Source: Planosporangium thailandense (lineage in GTDB: Bacteria; Actinomycetota; Actinomycetes; Mycobacteriales; Micromonosporaceae). From it: DNA of 64,000 bases. Under the pieces are notes generated by a model that did no database searches, was not told the origin of the DNA, and saw only the letters and a list, made by a program, of their open reading frames with translations. The DNA is taken from assembly GCF_011947195.1 (NCBI RefSeq), contig NZ_JAATVY010000008.1, positions 1-64,000 on the forward strand, in the 5' to 3' direction. This document shows, one piece after another, positions 52,123 to 62,669 of the stretch; positions within the stretch are counted from its first letter, which is position 1, and every line of letters begins with the position of its first letter. The position numbers were made by a program, and so were the translations under genes.

Positions 52123-52300
52123 GCTCGCACCCTTTGTCACGCGGCTCGACTCGGCAGGGGCCGTTCGTGACAACCGGCAAACCTCACCGCCGGAGCCGTC
52201 CCGCCACATCGCGACAGCCATCGATCGAACCGCACGCGCGGATCCGCCGTACCAGTGGGTGGTCTCGCGGATATCGACAGCTTGATCGGAAGGGACAGCG

Positions 52301-54151
52301 ATGAAACCCATCCCAGCCACCCCGGCAGCCGCCGAACGCGGCCGGTGGACCCGACGACGACGTGCCGCCGCGGCGGTTGTCGGCCTGCTCTGCGCGGCAT
52401 CCTTGTACGGACTCGGACCAGGGTCCGCCGCCGCGTCCAGCCACCGGGAGGCGCCCCTGACGGCCGCGGACCCCGCGATCGACAACACGGACTTCTACGC
52501 CTTCGTCAGCCCGGACAAGCCGGACACCGTGACGTTCATCTCGAACTGGATACCGTTCCAGGAGCCCAACGGCGGCCCGAACTTCTACCCCTTCGCCACG
52601 GACGCGTCGTACATCGTGAACGTCGACAACGACGGCGACGCGGTCGCGGACGTGAAGTTCCGCTGGACCTTCAAGAACATCGACAAGCGCGGCAACAACA
52701 CGTTCCTCTACAACGACGGCGTGGTCAGCTCGATCGACGACAAGAACCTGCTGTTCCGGCAGGTGTACACGCTCGAGAAGTGGAGCTACGGCGGCTCCTG
52801 GAAGACCCTGGTCAAGGACGCGCCGGTCGCCCCGTCGCGGGTGGGACAGGCGTCCATGCCCGACTACAAGAAGCTGCGTGACCAGGCGGCGATCTCGCTC
52901 AGCGCCGGTGTGAAGGCCTTCGCCGGCCAGGCCGACGACCCGTTCTTCGCCGACCTGCGGGTGTTCGACCTGCTCTACGGCGGAAACCTCAGCGAGGTCG
53001 GGCAGGACACCCTCGCCGGCTACAACGTGAACACGATCGCGCTGCAGGTACCCCGCAGCAGCCTCGCGCTCAAGGGCGACGCCGCCCGCAACCCGATCAT
53101 CGGGGCGTGGGCGACCGCCGAGCGCTCCCGGGTGAGCATCAACGGCTTCGCCGGTAACAACAGCCCGGCCGCCGGCAACGGCGCGGCCGACCGGGGCTGG
53201 CAGCCCGGCGGCAAGGACAACAACAACCCGAACCGGTACGACGCCGGCAGCCGCTACCAGGACAAGAACGCCAACCGCGACAAGGGCGCCGACGGCTACC
53301 GCGCCAACCGCGACAACGACCAGGTCCAGGTCTCGCGGCTGGGCAACCCGCTGGTCAACGAGGTCGTCATGCCGGCCGGCCTGAAGGACGCCTTCAACTC
53401 GCTGTCCCCGGACAAGGACGCGAAGATCAAGGAGGTCATCGACCGCGTCCTCTACCCCGAGATCCCCAAGCTCATCCAGGGCATCTACAAGATCCCGGCG
53501 CCGCCGGGGCCGCGCCAGGACCTGGCCGAGATCTTCCTGACCGGCATCACCACCAAGGCCGGCGGCCCGATCAAGGCCGACCTCAACTCCCAGCTCAACA
53601 ACACCGACGTCAACGCCAACAAGTTCGTCGCCTCGGAGGAGCTGCGGCTCAACATGTCGGTCGCACCGGCCAAGAGCCCCAACCGGCTCGGCGTGCTCGG
53701 CGGTGACCTCCAGGGCTTCCCCAACGGCCGCCGGCTGACCGACGACGTCATCGACATCGCCCTCCAGGCGATGGAGGGCGCGGCGCAGAGCGGCAAGCTC
53801 GTCGACGCGCTCAAGGACGGCGACAAGGTCAACGCCAACGACCGCGGCTTCGAGCACGCGTTCCCGTACATCGCCCAGCCGAACACCGTCTCGGTCAACA
53901 GCCACGGCGCCTCGGTCAACCCGGAGAAGAAGAGCTTCTTCAGCAGCCTCACCAGCGGGTACGGCGGCGCCGCTCCGCTGACCGTCGGCGCGCTGGCGGC
54001 CTTCGTGGCGCTCGCCGGCTTCATGGCCAACCGGTACCGCGTGTCGGTCCGGCGCCGCCGCAACGAGCCCGCGGCCGTCGCGGTCACCGCCACCGGCGCT
54101 CCACCCACGGGTGCGCCACCCCCGGACATCCCACGGTCCGACACCCGGTGA
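52301..54151 (+). CDS. Secreted/anchored DUF4331 protein
   Basis: 616 residues. A signal peptide (~17-47, Arg-rich start) is followed by the DUF4331 core: SSHREAPLTAADPAIDNTDF, YAFVSPDKPDTVTFISNWIP, RLGNPLVNEVVMPAGLKDAF, LGVLGGDLQGFPNGRRLTDD. A C-terminal membrane helix (~567-585) and basic tail anchor it. A polar Asn/Asp/Lys-rich insertion is at ~285-345. DUF4331 has no established biochemical role. The gene leads an operon with a TPR protein and a His-rich NicO-type transporter, suggesting an envelope metal or redox function. ATG 52301. Confidence 0.88.
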   Translation: MKPIPATPAAAERGRWTRRRRAAAAVVGLLCAASLYGLGPGSAAASSHREAPLTAADPAIDNTDFYAFVSPDKPDTVTFISNWIPFQEPNGGPNFYPFATDASYIVNVDNDGDAVADVKFRWTFKNIDKRGNNTFLYNDGVVSSIDDKNLLFRQVYTLEKWSYGGSWKTLVKDAPVAPSRVGQASMPDYKKLRDQAAISLSAGVKAFAGQADDPFFADLRVFDLLYGGNLSEVGQDTLAGYNVNTIALQVPRSSLALKGDAARNPIIGAWATAERSRVSINGFAGNNSPAAGNGAADRGWQPGGKDNNNPNRYDAGSRYQDKNANRDKGADGYRANRDNDQVQVSRLGNPLVNEVVMPAGLKDAFNSLSPDKDAKIKEVIDRVLYPEIPKLIQGIYKIPAPPGPRQDLAEIFLTGITTKAGGPIKADLNSQLNNTDVNANKFVASEELRLNMSVAPAKSPNRLGVLGGDLQGFPNGRRLTDDVIDIALQAMEGAAQSGKLVDALKDGDKVNANDRGFEHAFPYIAQPNTVSVNSHGASVNPEKKSFFSSLTSGYGGAAPLTVGALAAFVALAGFMANRYRVSVRRRRNEPAAVAVTATGAPPTGAPPPDIPRSDTR

Positions 54152-54152
54152 C

Positions 54153-55619
54153 ATGCGACGACCGCTGATCCGCCAGCGGCTGGCGGCGTCTCTCGCCCTG
54201 ACCCGCCGGCCGCTGGCGGCCCTGGCCCGCCGGCGGCTGGCGGTGTCCCTCACCCTGGCCCGCCGGCCGCTGGCGGCGTCTCTCGCCCTGGCCCGGTCCA
54301 TGCCGCTGGCGGGCTCCGTCGCACTGGTCGGACTGATGGCGCTGGCGCTGATCCTCGCCGGGGGCGTCGTCTTCGGCCCGAAAGCCGGGTCCGGTCACGG
54401 CGCCGCCCAGACCGGGCACGACGCGACCGTGGCCCGGCCGGCCGACCTCCTCGCCACGACCATCACCCGACAGCAGCAGCGGCTGCGCGCCGTCCCCGGC
54501 GACTGGCACGCCTGGGCCGCGCTCAGCGCCGCGTACCTGGAGAAGGCCCGGGTGAGCGCCGACCCCACGTACTACCCCAAGGCCGAAGGGGCGGCCCGCG
54601 AGTCGCTGGCCCGCCACCCGGACGACAACGCCGACGCCCTCATCGCGCTCGGCGCGCTCGCCAACGCCCGCCACGACTTCGCAACGGCCCGCGACCAGGC
54701 GCGTGCCGCCCTCGCGGTCAACCCCGCCAGCTCCGACGCGTACGGGGTGCTCACCGACGCGCTCACCCAGCTCGGCGACGCGACCGGAGCCACCGACGCG
54801 GTACAGCACATGCTCGACCTGCGCCCCGGCCTCGCGGCCTACACGCGCGCCTCGTACGACCTGGAGCTGCGGGGCCGCACCGACGACGCGGCCGACCTGA
54901 TGCAGCGGGCCGCCGACGACGCGGTCGACCCGTACGACCTGGCGTTCTGCCACAGCCAACTCGGCGACCTCGCCTGGCAGGTCGGCGACGTGGCCCGGGC
55001 CGCGCGCGAGTACGCGGCGGCGCTGGCCGCCGACCCGGAGTCGGTCACCGCGCGGCGGGGCCGGGCCCGGACCGAGGCGGCGACCGGCCGTACCGACGGC
55101 GCGCTCGCCGACTACGCCGAACTCACCCGGCGCACCCCGACACCGGCGGACCTGCTCGAGTACGCGGACCTGCTGCGCGCCAACGGCCGTGGCTCCCAGG
55201 CCGACGAGCAGGTACGCCTCGCCGACGCCGCGCAGAGCCTGTTCACCGCCAACGGGGGCGTCGACGGGCTGGCCACGGCAGCGATCGCCCTGGCGACCGG
55301 CCGGCCGACCGACGCGGTCGCCGCCGCCCGCGACGAGTGGGCGCGCCGCCAGCACGTGGACGTCGCCGACACCCTCGCCTGGGCGCTGCACATCGCGGGC
55401 AAGGACGCCGAAGCGTCGGTGTACGCGCAGCGGGTCGCCGCGACGGGGGCGCGCGCCGCCGGGTACGCCTACCACCTCGGCATGATCGAGCTGGCCCTCG
55501 GCCAGCGGGACGCGGCCCGCGCCGACCTGACCCGGGCGCTGCGGACCAACCCGAACTTCTCGCCGGTCGACGCGCCCGCGGCGCGCAAGGCACTCGCCGA
55601 CCTGGGGGCGACGCCGTGA
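54153..55619 (+). CDS. TPR protein with Arg-rich repetitive N-terminus and one membrane helix
   Basis: 488 residues. The first ~48 residues are repeats of RRPLAASLALAR/T. A membrane helix follows (~52-75, SVALVGLMALALILAGGVVF), then about eight TPR units (ADNALIAL-type helices such as DNADALIALGALANARHDFA, DAYGVLTDALTQLGDATGAT, LAFCHSQLGDLAWQVGDVAR). TPRs mediate protein contacts, here probably outside the membrane. ATG 54153 directly follows the DUF4331 stop; its own stop overlaps the transporter GTG. Likely an assembly factor for its neighbours. Confidence 0.85.
   Translation: MRRPLIRQRLAASLALTRRPLAALARRRLAVSLTLARRPLAASLALARSMPLAGSVALVGLMALALILAGGVVFGPKAGSGHGAAQTGHDATVARPADLLATTITRQQQRLRAVPGDWHAWAALSAAYLEKARVSADPTYYPKAEGAARESLARHPDDNADALIALGALANARHDFATARDQARAALAVNPASSDAYGVLTDALTQLGDATGATDAVQHMLDLRPGLAAYTRASYDLELRGRTDDAADLMQRAADDAVDPYDLAFCHSQLGDLAWQVGDVARAAREYAAALAADPESVTARRGRARTEAATGRTDGALADYAELTRRTPTPADLLEYADLLRANGRGSQADEQVRLADAAQSLFTANGGVDGLATAAIALATGRPTDAVAAARDEWARRQHVDVADTLAWALHIAGKDAEASVYAQRVAATGARAAGYAYHLGMIELALGQRDAARADLTRALRTNPNFSPVDAPAARKALADLGATP
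54170..54300 (+). repeat. Imperfect tandem repeats at the TPR gene start
   Basis: Blocks containing CTGGCGGCGTCTCTCGCCCT and CCCGCCGGCCGCTGGCGG recur about every 30 bases (three to four copies), encoding the RRPLAASLALxR units. Likely born by slippage. Confidence 0.65.
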
Positions 55620-57166
55620 AGCGCCTCGTGCTCGTCCTGCTGGCAGGTGTGTTCGGCGTTCTCGCCTTCCCGTCGGGCCGTGCCGACGCCCACCCGCTCG
55701 GCAACTTCTCGGTCAACCAGTACGAGGGGCTGACCCTGCGACCGGACCGGATCGAGGTCACCGCGGTCGTCGACACCGCCGAGATCCCCACGCTGCAGGA
55801 GCGCGCGGACGTCGACGCCAACCACGACGGCCAGGCCGACGAGGCCGAACGGGCCGCGTACGCGGCGAAGACCTGCCGCGAGCTGGCCGGCGGCTTCGAG
55901 GTCCAGGCGGCGGGCAAGCGTCTGGAGTGGACGGTGACCGGGCCGGCGTTCGAGTACGCGCCGGGCGCGGGCGGTCTGCAGACGAGCCGGCTGACCTGTA
56001 CGCTCACCGGCCCGGCGAAGCTCGGCGCGGGGGCGGGCGTCACGGTCACCAACCGGTGGCGCACCGACCGGGTCGGCTGGCGGGAGATGACCGCCGTCGG
56101 CGACGGGGTACGACTGGTCGACTCCCCGCTGCCGGCGCGCAGCGTCAGCGACCAGCTCCGGTCGTACCCGGCCGATCTGCTCTCCTCGCGGCTGGACGTA
56201 CGTACCGCCTCGCTGCGGACCCAGCCGGCGGGCAGCGGCGCGGACGCCCGCGGCTCGGGGGTCCGACCGGCCGCCGCCGTCGCCGGGTCCGACCCGGTGA
56301 CCCGGTGGATGAACGCCGCGGACCGGCGGCTGCAGCAGGTGGCCGCCGGGCGGCGGATCACGCCGGTGGTGGGGATCCTGGCGGTCCTCGCGGCGGTGCT
56401 GCTGGGGGCCGGCCACGCGGCGCTGCCCGGGCACGGCAAGACGGTGATGGCCGCCTACCTGGCGGGAGAGCGCGGCCGCGTACGCGACGCGATGGTCGTC
56501 GGCGCCACCGTCACGCTGACCCACACGGGCGCGGTCCTGGTGATCGGCGCGCTGTTGAGCGCGTCGAGCGCGCTGGCCGGCGACCGCCTACTCGGCTACC
56601 TCGGCCTGGCCAGCGGCATCCTGGTGACCGCGGTCGGCGTCGGCATGCTGGTGGGCGCGCTCCGCCGCCGGGGTGGTCACGGCCACTCCCATCACGGCCA
56701 CTCCCACTCGCATCACGGTCACGGCCACTCCCACTCGCATGGCGACCACTCGCCTCACGGCCACCCCCACTCGCATGGCGACCACTCGCATCACGACCAC
56801 GACCACGGCGGCTCGACCCGCGTGGGGAAGCTCGGGCTGGCGGGCATCGGGCTCGCCGGCGGCCTCGTACCGAGCCCGTCGGCCCTCGTCGTCCTCCTCG
56901 GCGCGATCGGCCTGGGCCGCGCCGGTTTCGGGATCCTGCTCGTCGTCGGGTACGGGCTGGGCATGGCCGCCGCGCTGACCGGAGCCGGCCTGCTCCTGCT
57001 GTTCGTCTCGCGCCGCGTCACGGCCACGGCCCGCTGGCCGCGACTGGTCCGGCGGCTGTCGCCGTTCCTGGCCCGGGTGCCCGCGGCGACATCCACCCTG
57101 ACCGCGGGTCTGGTGACGATCGTCGGTCTCGGGCTGGCGCTGCGCGCCGCCGCCGGGGTGCTCTGA
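55616..57166 (+). CDS. NicO/RcnA-like nickel-cobalt transporter with His-rich loop
   Basis: 516 residues. Signal peptide to ~residue 25 (FPSGRADAHPLGNFSVNQYE), then a ~215-residue extracellular beta domain with an EF-hand-like loop (DANHDGQADEAE at ~64-75). From ~240 six membrane helices carry NicO motifs: GAGHAALPGHGKTVMAAYLA and VTLTHTGAVLVIGALL. Between helices lies a ~45-residue loop almost entirely of His, Gly, Ser and Asp (~360-400), expected to bind Ni, Co or Zn. GTG 55616 overlaps the TPR stop codon. Probably an exporter of divalent metal. Confidence 0.88.
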   Translation: MKRLVLVLLAGVFGVLAFPSGRADAHPLGNFSVNQYEGLTLRPDRIEVTAVVDTAEIPTLQERADVDANHDGQADEAERAAYAAKTCRELAGGFEVQAAGKRLEWTVTGPAFEYAPGAGGLQTSRLTCTLTGPAKLGAGAGVTVTNRWRTDRVGWREMTAVGDGVRLVDSPLPARSVSDQLRSYPADLLSSRLDVRTASLRTQPAGSGADARGSGVRPAAAVAGSDPVTRWMNAADRRLQQVAAGRRITPVVGILAVLAAVLLGAGHAALPGHGKTVMAAYLAGERGRVRDAMVVGATVTLTHTGAVLVIGALLSASSALAGDRLLGYLGLASGILVTAVGVGMLVGALRRRGGHGHSHHGHSHSHHGHGHSHSHGDHSPHGHPHSHGDHSHHDHDHGGSTRVGKLGLAGIGLAGGLVPSPSALVVLLGAIGLGRAGFGILLVVGYGLGMAAALTGAGLLLLFVSRRVTATARWPRLVRRLSPFLARVPAATSTLTAGLVTIVGLGLALRAAAGVL

Positions 57167-57176
57167 CGCCTCCTGC

Positions 57177-57228
57177 ATGATCCTGAAGGATTTTCCGTGC
57201 CGGTACCCGGAGAATCCTTCAGGATCAT
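57177..57228. repeat. Long intergenic palindrome, copy 2 of 3
   Basis: Left arm 57177-57199 begins ATGATCCTGAAGGATTTTCC; right arm 57207-57228 pairs with it except for a wobble and the innermost bases. Lies 10 bases after the transporter stop and 30 before the purine permease. Confidence 0.8.
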
Positions 57229-57257
57229 GGTGGTTACCGGCCAGCTAGCCTGGAACG

Positions 57258-58721
57258 ATGCTGCGGGTTTCGCAGCCCGGCCCCTGGCCGGCCAGCCCGC
57301 CTCCCAACCGCTTCGACCGGTTCTTCGAGATCAGCGCGCGCGGTTCGACGATCGGGCGGGAGGTGCGGGGCGGCCTCGCCACGTTCTTCACGATGGCGTA
57401 CATCGTGGTCCTCAACCCGCTGATCCTGGGCTCGGCCGCAGACGCCGGCGGCAGCAGGCTCGCGGTGCGGGCGCTGGCGGCCGCGACCGCGCTCGTGGCA
57501 GGGGCCACGACGATCCTCATGGGCGTGCTGGGCCGCTTCCCCCTGGCACTCGCGCCCGGCCTGGGCATCAACGCGATCGTGGCGTACGAGATCGCACCAC
57601 AGATGACCTGGGCCGACGCGATGGGTCTGGTGGTGATCGAGGGCCTGGTCATCTCGGTTCTCGTGCTCACCGGCCTGCGTACGGCGATCTTCCGGTCGGT
57701 GCCCACCCAGTTGAAGACCGCCATCGGCGTCGGCATCGGGCTGTTCCTGGCGCTGATCGGCTTCGTCGACGCCGGGTTCGTCCACGGCCATACCGGCTCG
57801 CCTCCGCTGAGCCTCGGCCTCGGCGGCACGCTCGCGAGCTGGCCGGCGCTCGTGTTCGTCGTGGGCCTGCTGCTGACGATGGTGCTGCTGGTCCGCCGGG
57901 TCCGGGGCGCGATCCTGCTCGGCATCGCCGGCTCCACCGTTCTCGCGATCATCGTGGAGACGCTGGCCAGACCGGGTCCGCCGGTGGTGAACGGCGTGCC
58001 GAACCCGAAGGGCTGGAGCCTCACCGTGCCGACGCTGCCCAGACGGCCGGTCGACGTACCCGACCTCTCGCTGGTCGGCCGCTTCGACGTGCTCGGCGCC
58101 TGGCCGCGGGTCGGCTGGCTGGTGGCGCTGATGTTCGCGTTCACCCTGATCCTGACGGACTTCTTCGACACGATGGGCACGATGGTGGCGGTCGCCCAGG
58201 AAGGCGGCATGCTCCGCGAGACCGGCGCTCCGCCCAGGGCCGGACAGATCCTCTTCGTGGACGGGGTCGCGGCGGCGGCCGGCGGCGCGGTCAGCGCGTC
58301 CAGCGTCACCTCGTTCGTCGAGAGCGCGGCGGGGGTCGCCGAAGGCGCCCGTACCGGGGTCGCCAACCTGGTCACCGGCGGGCTGTTCCTGCTGGCGATG
58401 TTCCTCTCGCCGCTGGTGACGATCGTGCCGTTCGAGGCCGCGTCCACCGCCCTCGTCGTGGTCGGCTTCCTGATGATGACGGCGGTCCGGGGCATCGACT
58501 GGAGCGACTACGAGATCGCGGTCCCGTCGTTCCTGACGATCGTGCTGATGCCGTTCACCTACTCGATCTCCACCGGCATCGGCGCGGGAGTCATCTCGTA
58601 CACCGTGTTGAAGCTCGTCGGCGGCAAGGGCCGGCAGGTGCATCCGCTGCTGTACCTGGTGGCGGTCCTGTTCACGCTGTACTTCCTGCGCGGCCCGCTG
58701 GAGGCGCTGGTCAGCCGGTGA
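57258..58721 (+). CDS. NCS2-family purine permease (AzgA/GhxP-like)
   Basis: 487 residues. About 13 membrane segments with family blocks: GREVRGGLATFFTMAYIVVL, LAPGLGINAIVAYEIAP, GLRTAIFRSVPTQLKTAIGV, TLILTDFFDTMGTMVAVAQE, GAVSASSVTSFVESAAGVAE. Imports hypoxanthine, guanine or adenine with protons. ATG 57258 lies downstream of the palindrome. Flanking genes show no purine link. Confidence 0.93.
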   Translation: MLRVSQPGPWPASPPPNRFDRFFEISARGSTIGREVRGGLATFFTMAYIVVLNPLILGSAADAGGSRLAVRALAAATALVAGATTILMGVLGRFPLALAPGLGINAIVAYEIAPQMTWADAMGLVVIEGLVISVLVLTGLRTAIFRSVPTQLKTAIGVGIGLFLALIGFVDAGFVHGHTGSPPLSLGLGGTLASWPALVFVVGLLLTMVLLVRRVRGAILLGIAGSTVLAIIVETLARPGPPVVNGVPNPKGWSLTVPTLPRRPVDVPDLSLVGRFDVLGAWPRVGWLVALMFAFTLILTDFFDTMGTMVAVAQEGGMLRETGAPPRAGQILFVDGVAAAAGGAVSASSVTSFVESAAGVAEGARTGVANLVTGGLFLLAMFLSPLVTIVPFEAASTALVVVGFLMMTAVRGIDWSDYEIAVPSFLTIVLMPFTYSISTGIGAGVISYTVLKLVGGKGRQVHPLLYLVAVLFTLYFLRGPLEALVSR

Positions 58722-58769
58722 ACGAGTCAGCCGGTGAACGTGTTTCCACCCCGATGTGCCGGGCACCGG

Positions 58770-58794
58770 GTTGACCCCCGCCCCACCGGGGTAG
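58770..58794 (+). promoter_or_regulatory. Possible SigB/SigF-type promoter of prsW
   Basis: GTTG at 58770-58773, a 15-base spacer and GGGTAG at 58789-58794 resemble the stress-sigma consensus, 35 bases before the PrsW start. A 15-bp direct repeat (GTCAGCCGGTGAACG at 58710 and 58726) is just upstream. Prediction only. Confidence 0.33.
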
Positions 58795-58829
58795 ATCGAG
58801 TCGGGTATCGATGACCACGGGAGGCGGGC

Positions 58830-59768
58830 ATGACGACGGTGGGTACTCCCCGGCGGGTCCAGCGCCGAGCGTGGCTGCGGATCTTCACCTCCGGGCTGCT
58901 GCTGTGGGTGCTCACCGTGGCGGTGACGTTCGTGACCGGCAACCCCAACCTGGTCCCGACGCTCGTGCTGCTCGGTAGCTTCCTCGTACCGGTCACGTTC
59001 GTGGCGTGGGCCTTCGAACGGCGCGACACCGGCGAGATCAACGCTGAACTGATCCTCAACACGTTCATCACCGGTGGGGTGCTCGGTGTCCTGGCCGCTT
59101 CCCTGCTGGAGCAGTACCTGCTGCACCCCTCGCCCGGGCTGTTCTTCGGCGTCGGCCTCATCGAGGAAGGCGTCAAGCTGGTCGCGCTGGCCTGGCTGAC
59201 CCGGCGACTGCACGTCAAGTCGGTGCGCGACGGGATGATCCTCGGGGCCTCGGTCGGCTTCGGGTTCGCCGCCTTCGAGTCGGCCGGTTACGCGTTCACC
59301 GCGCTGTTCACCGAGCACGGCCTGTCGCTGATGCAGCTGGTCGAGACGGAGCTGCTGCGCGGGCTGCTCTCGCCGGTCGGACACGGTCTGTGGACGGCGA
59401 TCCTGGGTGGTGTGCTGTTCTCCCCCAGCACCCGGGAGCACTTCCTGCTGTCGGGCCGCCTCTTCGTGGCGTACCTCGGAGTGTCGCTCCTGCACGCCCT
59501 GTGGGACTCGATGCACCAGATCGCGATGATCCTCACCCTGCTGTGGACGGGGACGGCGTGGCAGTACAACCTGCTGGCGCGCGGCTACCTCCCGCAGCCG
59601 ACCGAGACCCAGGTCCGGCTGATGACCTTCCTCGACTGGGCCGGGCTGATCGTGGTGGCGGTCGTCGGCGTCGGCTGGCTGCTGTTCGAGTGGTACCGGG
59701 CGCCGAGGTCACGTCCGCCGACCGCGGCGTGGCGGATCAGCACCGGCAACTGGGCCACGCCGACGTAG
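58830..59768 (+). CDS. PrsW-family intramembrane metalloprotease
   Basis: 312 residues with about eight membrane helices. Active-site motifs of the PrsW/CPBP clan: LIEEGVKLVALAWL (EExxK), FGFAAFESAGYAF, GHGLWTAILGG and LHALWDSMHQIA (metal-binding His residues). PrsW of Bacillus cuts the anti-sigma factor RsiW; here the substrate is unknown, but the membrane anti-sigma at 43206 is a possible class of target. ATG 58830 follows GGGAGG. Confidence 0.9.
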   Translation: MTTVGTPRRVQRRAWLRIFTSGLLLWVLTVAVTFVTGNPNLVPTLVLLGSFLVPVTFVAWAFERRDTGEINAELILNTFITGGVLGVLAASLLEQYLLHPSPGLFFGVGLIEEGVKLVALAWLTRRLHVKSVRDGMILGASVGFGFAAFESAGYAFTALFTEHGLSLMQLVETELLRGLLSPVGHGLWTAILGGVLFSPSTREHFLLSGRLFVAYLGVSLLHALWDSMHQIAMILTLLWTGTAWQYNLLARGYLPQPTETQVRLMTFLDWAGLIVVAVVGVGWLLFEWYRAPRSRPPTAAWRISTGNWATPT

Positions 59769-59775
59769 CCAACTC

Positions 59776-59827
59776 ATGATCCTGAAGGATCTGGGGGCCC
59801 ATAGCCCCCCGAAGTCTCCAGGATCAT
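59776..59827. repeat. Long intergenic palindrome, copy 3 of 3
   Basis: Left arm 59776-59797 begins ATGATCCTGAAGGATCTGGG; right arm 59805-59827 ends CCAGGATCAT with a few mismatches. It lies between convergent genes and overlaps the stop codon of the winged-helix gene; it can serve as a two-way terminator. Confidence 0.75.
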
Positions 59828-60396
59828 GAGAGTTCCCGTGCTGGGCCACGGATCACGGCGACCCGCGCGGCGCGGTCCAGCCGGTAGCCGATTCCCCGGA
59901 CGGTGCTGATGACCGGGCCCCGGCCGCCGAGCTTGACCCGCAGGCGGCGGACGTGGACGTCGACGGTACGACCACCGCTTGCCACCGCGTACCCCCAGAC
60001 CTGCCGGAGCAGTTGCCCGCGGGTGAGCACGCGACCGGCGTTGTCCGCGAGGTAGCACAGCAGGTCGTACTCGAGCCTGGTCAGGTGCAGGAGCCGCCCG
60101 TCGAGGAGCGCGACCCGGCGGTCGGCGAACAGTACGAGCTGCGGCACCGGACCGGGCAGGATCGCGGGTGCCAGGTCAAAGACCTCCGAGTCCGGTACGT
60201 CGACGACCGGTACGTCGACGACCGGTTCGTCGACGACCGCGACGGTGGTGGACACGCGCGGGGCGTCCGCGCCGTCCAGGGCGAGTGCGTGCAGCCGGTC
60301 GGCGAGCGCGAACGCCTGCTCGGCCGCCGGGGTGTCGCGCGCGACCGTGATCTGGACGCTGACGACGAGCGTGGAGGGTTCCACAGCGATGGTCAC
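59824..60396 (-). CDS. Orphan OmpR-type winged-helix regulator (no receiver domain)
   Basis: 190 residues. The C-terminal ~95 residues are a Trans_reg_C winged helix: [73 protein letters not shown]. The N-terminal ~95 residues are not a receiver; they include a small beta-strand part and [15 protein letters not shown] repeats (15-bp DNA repeats near 60195-60240). So phosphorylation control is absent. GTG 60396 follows GAGGAGA. No kinase neighbour. Confidence 0.87.
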   Translation of the reverse strand: MTIAVEPSTLVVSVQITVARDTPAAEQAFALADRLHALALDGADAPRVSTTVAVVDEPVVDVPVVDVPDSEVFDLAPAILPGPVPQLVLFADRRVALLDGRLLHLTRLEYDLLCYLADNAGRVLTRGQLLRQVWGYAVASGGRTVDVHVRRLRVKLGGRGPVISTVRGIGYRLDRAARVAVIRGPARELS

Positions 60397-60466
60397 GGGT
60401 CTCCTCGGGTTCGGTCGTGGGAACGTGGAGGCGTCGGGTGGGCGGAGTGCCGACGACATCGCCGGG

Positions 60467-60871
60467 TCATGCGTTCTGCTCCACTGCTGGCTCGACGGGC
60501 AGGCCGGCCGCGCGCCAGGCGCTGATCCCGCCGATGAGGTCGGTGGCCCGGAACAGGCCCAGGTCCTGCAGCGCGGCCGCGGCCAGCGACGAGGTGTAGC
60601 CCTCCTCGCAGTACACGATCACGGGCAGGTCGTAGCGGTCGGCGATCGGCAGCCGGGCGTCGCTTGCCGGGTCGAAGCGCCATTCGAGCACGTTGCGCTC
60701 GACCACGAGCGCGTGCGGGATCTGGCCGCCGGCGACGCGCTGCGCGACCGGCCGGATGTCGACGAGGACGGCGCCGTCACGCTGCGCGAGGTACGCAGCC
60801 TGCGGGCTCAGCCGGTCCAGGCGGGCCCGGGCAGCGGCGAGAATCTGGTCGATCGTGCGCCGGCCGGTCAC
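60467..60871 (-). CDS. Rhodanese-domain sulfurtransferase
   Basis: 134 residues, one rhodanese fold. The active-site loop is [20 protein letters not shown] with catalytic Cys; [20 protein letters not shown] and [12 protein letters not shown] are also typical. It passes sulfane sulfur to a thiol acceptor or removes it. Start GTG 60871 overlaps the stop of the cysteine dioxygenase gene by four bases, so both are co-translated and likely act together in cysteine sulfur handling. Confidence 0.9.
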   Translation of the reverse strand: MTGRRTIDQILAAARARLDRLSPQAAYLAQRDGAVLVDIRPVAQRVAGGQIPHALVVERNVLEWRFDPASDARLPIADRYDLPVIVYCEEGYTSSLAAAALQDLGLFRATDLIGGISAWRAAGLPVEPAVEQNA

Positions 60872-61362
60872 CAGTCGACCCCGGCCTTCTCGACGACCGC
60901 GACCCGCAACACCCCGCCGTCGAGGCGGTACCTGGTCATCTCACCGAGCGCCGGGGCGTAGACGTGCAGGCTGACGGCCGGCTCGGTGCCGGTGTTGACG
61001 ATCCGGTGCACGTGCCGCGAGCCGAAGGCGCGCGTCGCGCCGCGGTGCAGGGTGGCCTCCCGGGGTACGACCGGCCCGGGCTCCCCCGGGCGAACCACCT
61101 GCTCGGTGAGCGCTCCGCGGACGACGTGGAACGCGCCAGCCGAGCCGCCGTGATCGTGCAGGTCGGTGGATTGGCCGGGGAGCCAGGTCAGCAGCCAGAC
61201 CTCATGGGTCGGGTCGCTGCCGAGCCGGGCGTACCAGCGGGACTCGGCGTCGAACTGCGGCGCGAGAGGCCAGCGCGCCGGGTCCTGGGCGTAGCGGCGG
61301 GCCAGGGCTGCGAGGCTTTTCACTGAGTGAATGTCGCGGCCACGGGTAAAAGTGACGGGCAT
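60868..61362 (-). CDS. Cysteine dioxygenase
   Basis: 164 residues, cupin fold. Oxidises L-cysteine to cysteine sulfinate with Fe(II). The iron ligands are HDHGG (two His) and HVHRIVN (third His); WLLTWLPGQSTDLHDHGGSA and GAFHVVRGALTE fit bacterial Cdo proteins. ATG 61362 (MPVTFTRGRD) is preferred over the long frame. Upstream, divergent to the old yellow enzyme gene, is an inverted repeat that may bind a sulfur regulator. Confidence 0.92.
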   Translation of the reverse strand: MPVTFTRGRDIHSVKSLAALARRYAQDPARWPLAPQFDAESRWYARLGSDPTHEVWLLTWLPGQSTDLHDHGGSAGAFHVVRGALTEQVVRPGEPGPVVPREATLHRGATRAFGSRHVHRIVNTGTEPAVSLHVYAPALGEMTRYRLDGGVLRVAVVEKAGVDW

Positions 61363-61531
61363 GGTTGCTCTCTCGTGGGAAGAGGTCGGCCTGGATGGGT
61401 ACGCGAAACTGCCGATGACGTCCGGACGCGCCGGACGGCGGGGACTAGCGACAGCGCGTGAGGCCACCGGCGGCGCGGTGCCAGCCGGGCGAGGCGTGAG
61501 AAGCTCGCATGCCCGACACGATACCCCACTT

Positions 61532-62649
<1,118 letters not shown>

Positions 62650-62669
62650 AGCCGCCTATCCTGATCGGC

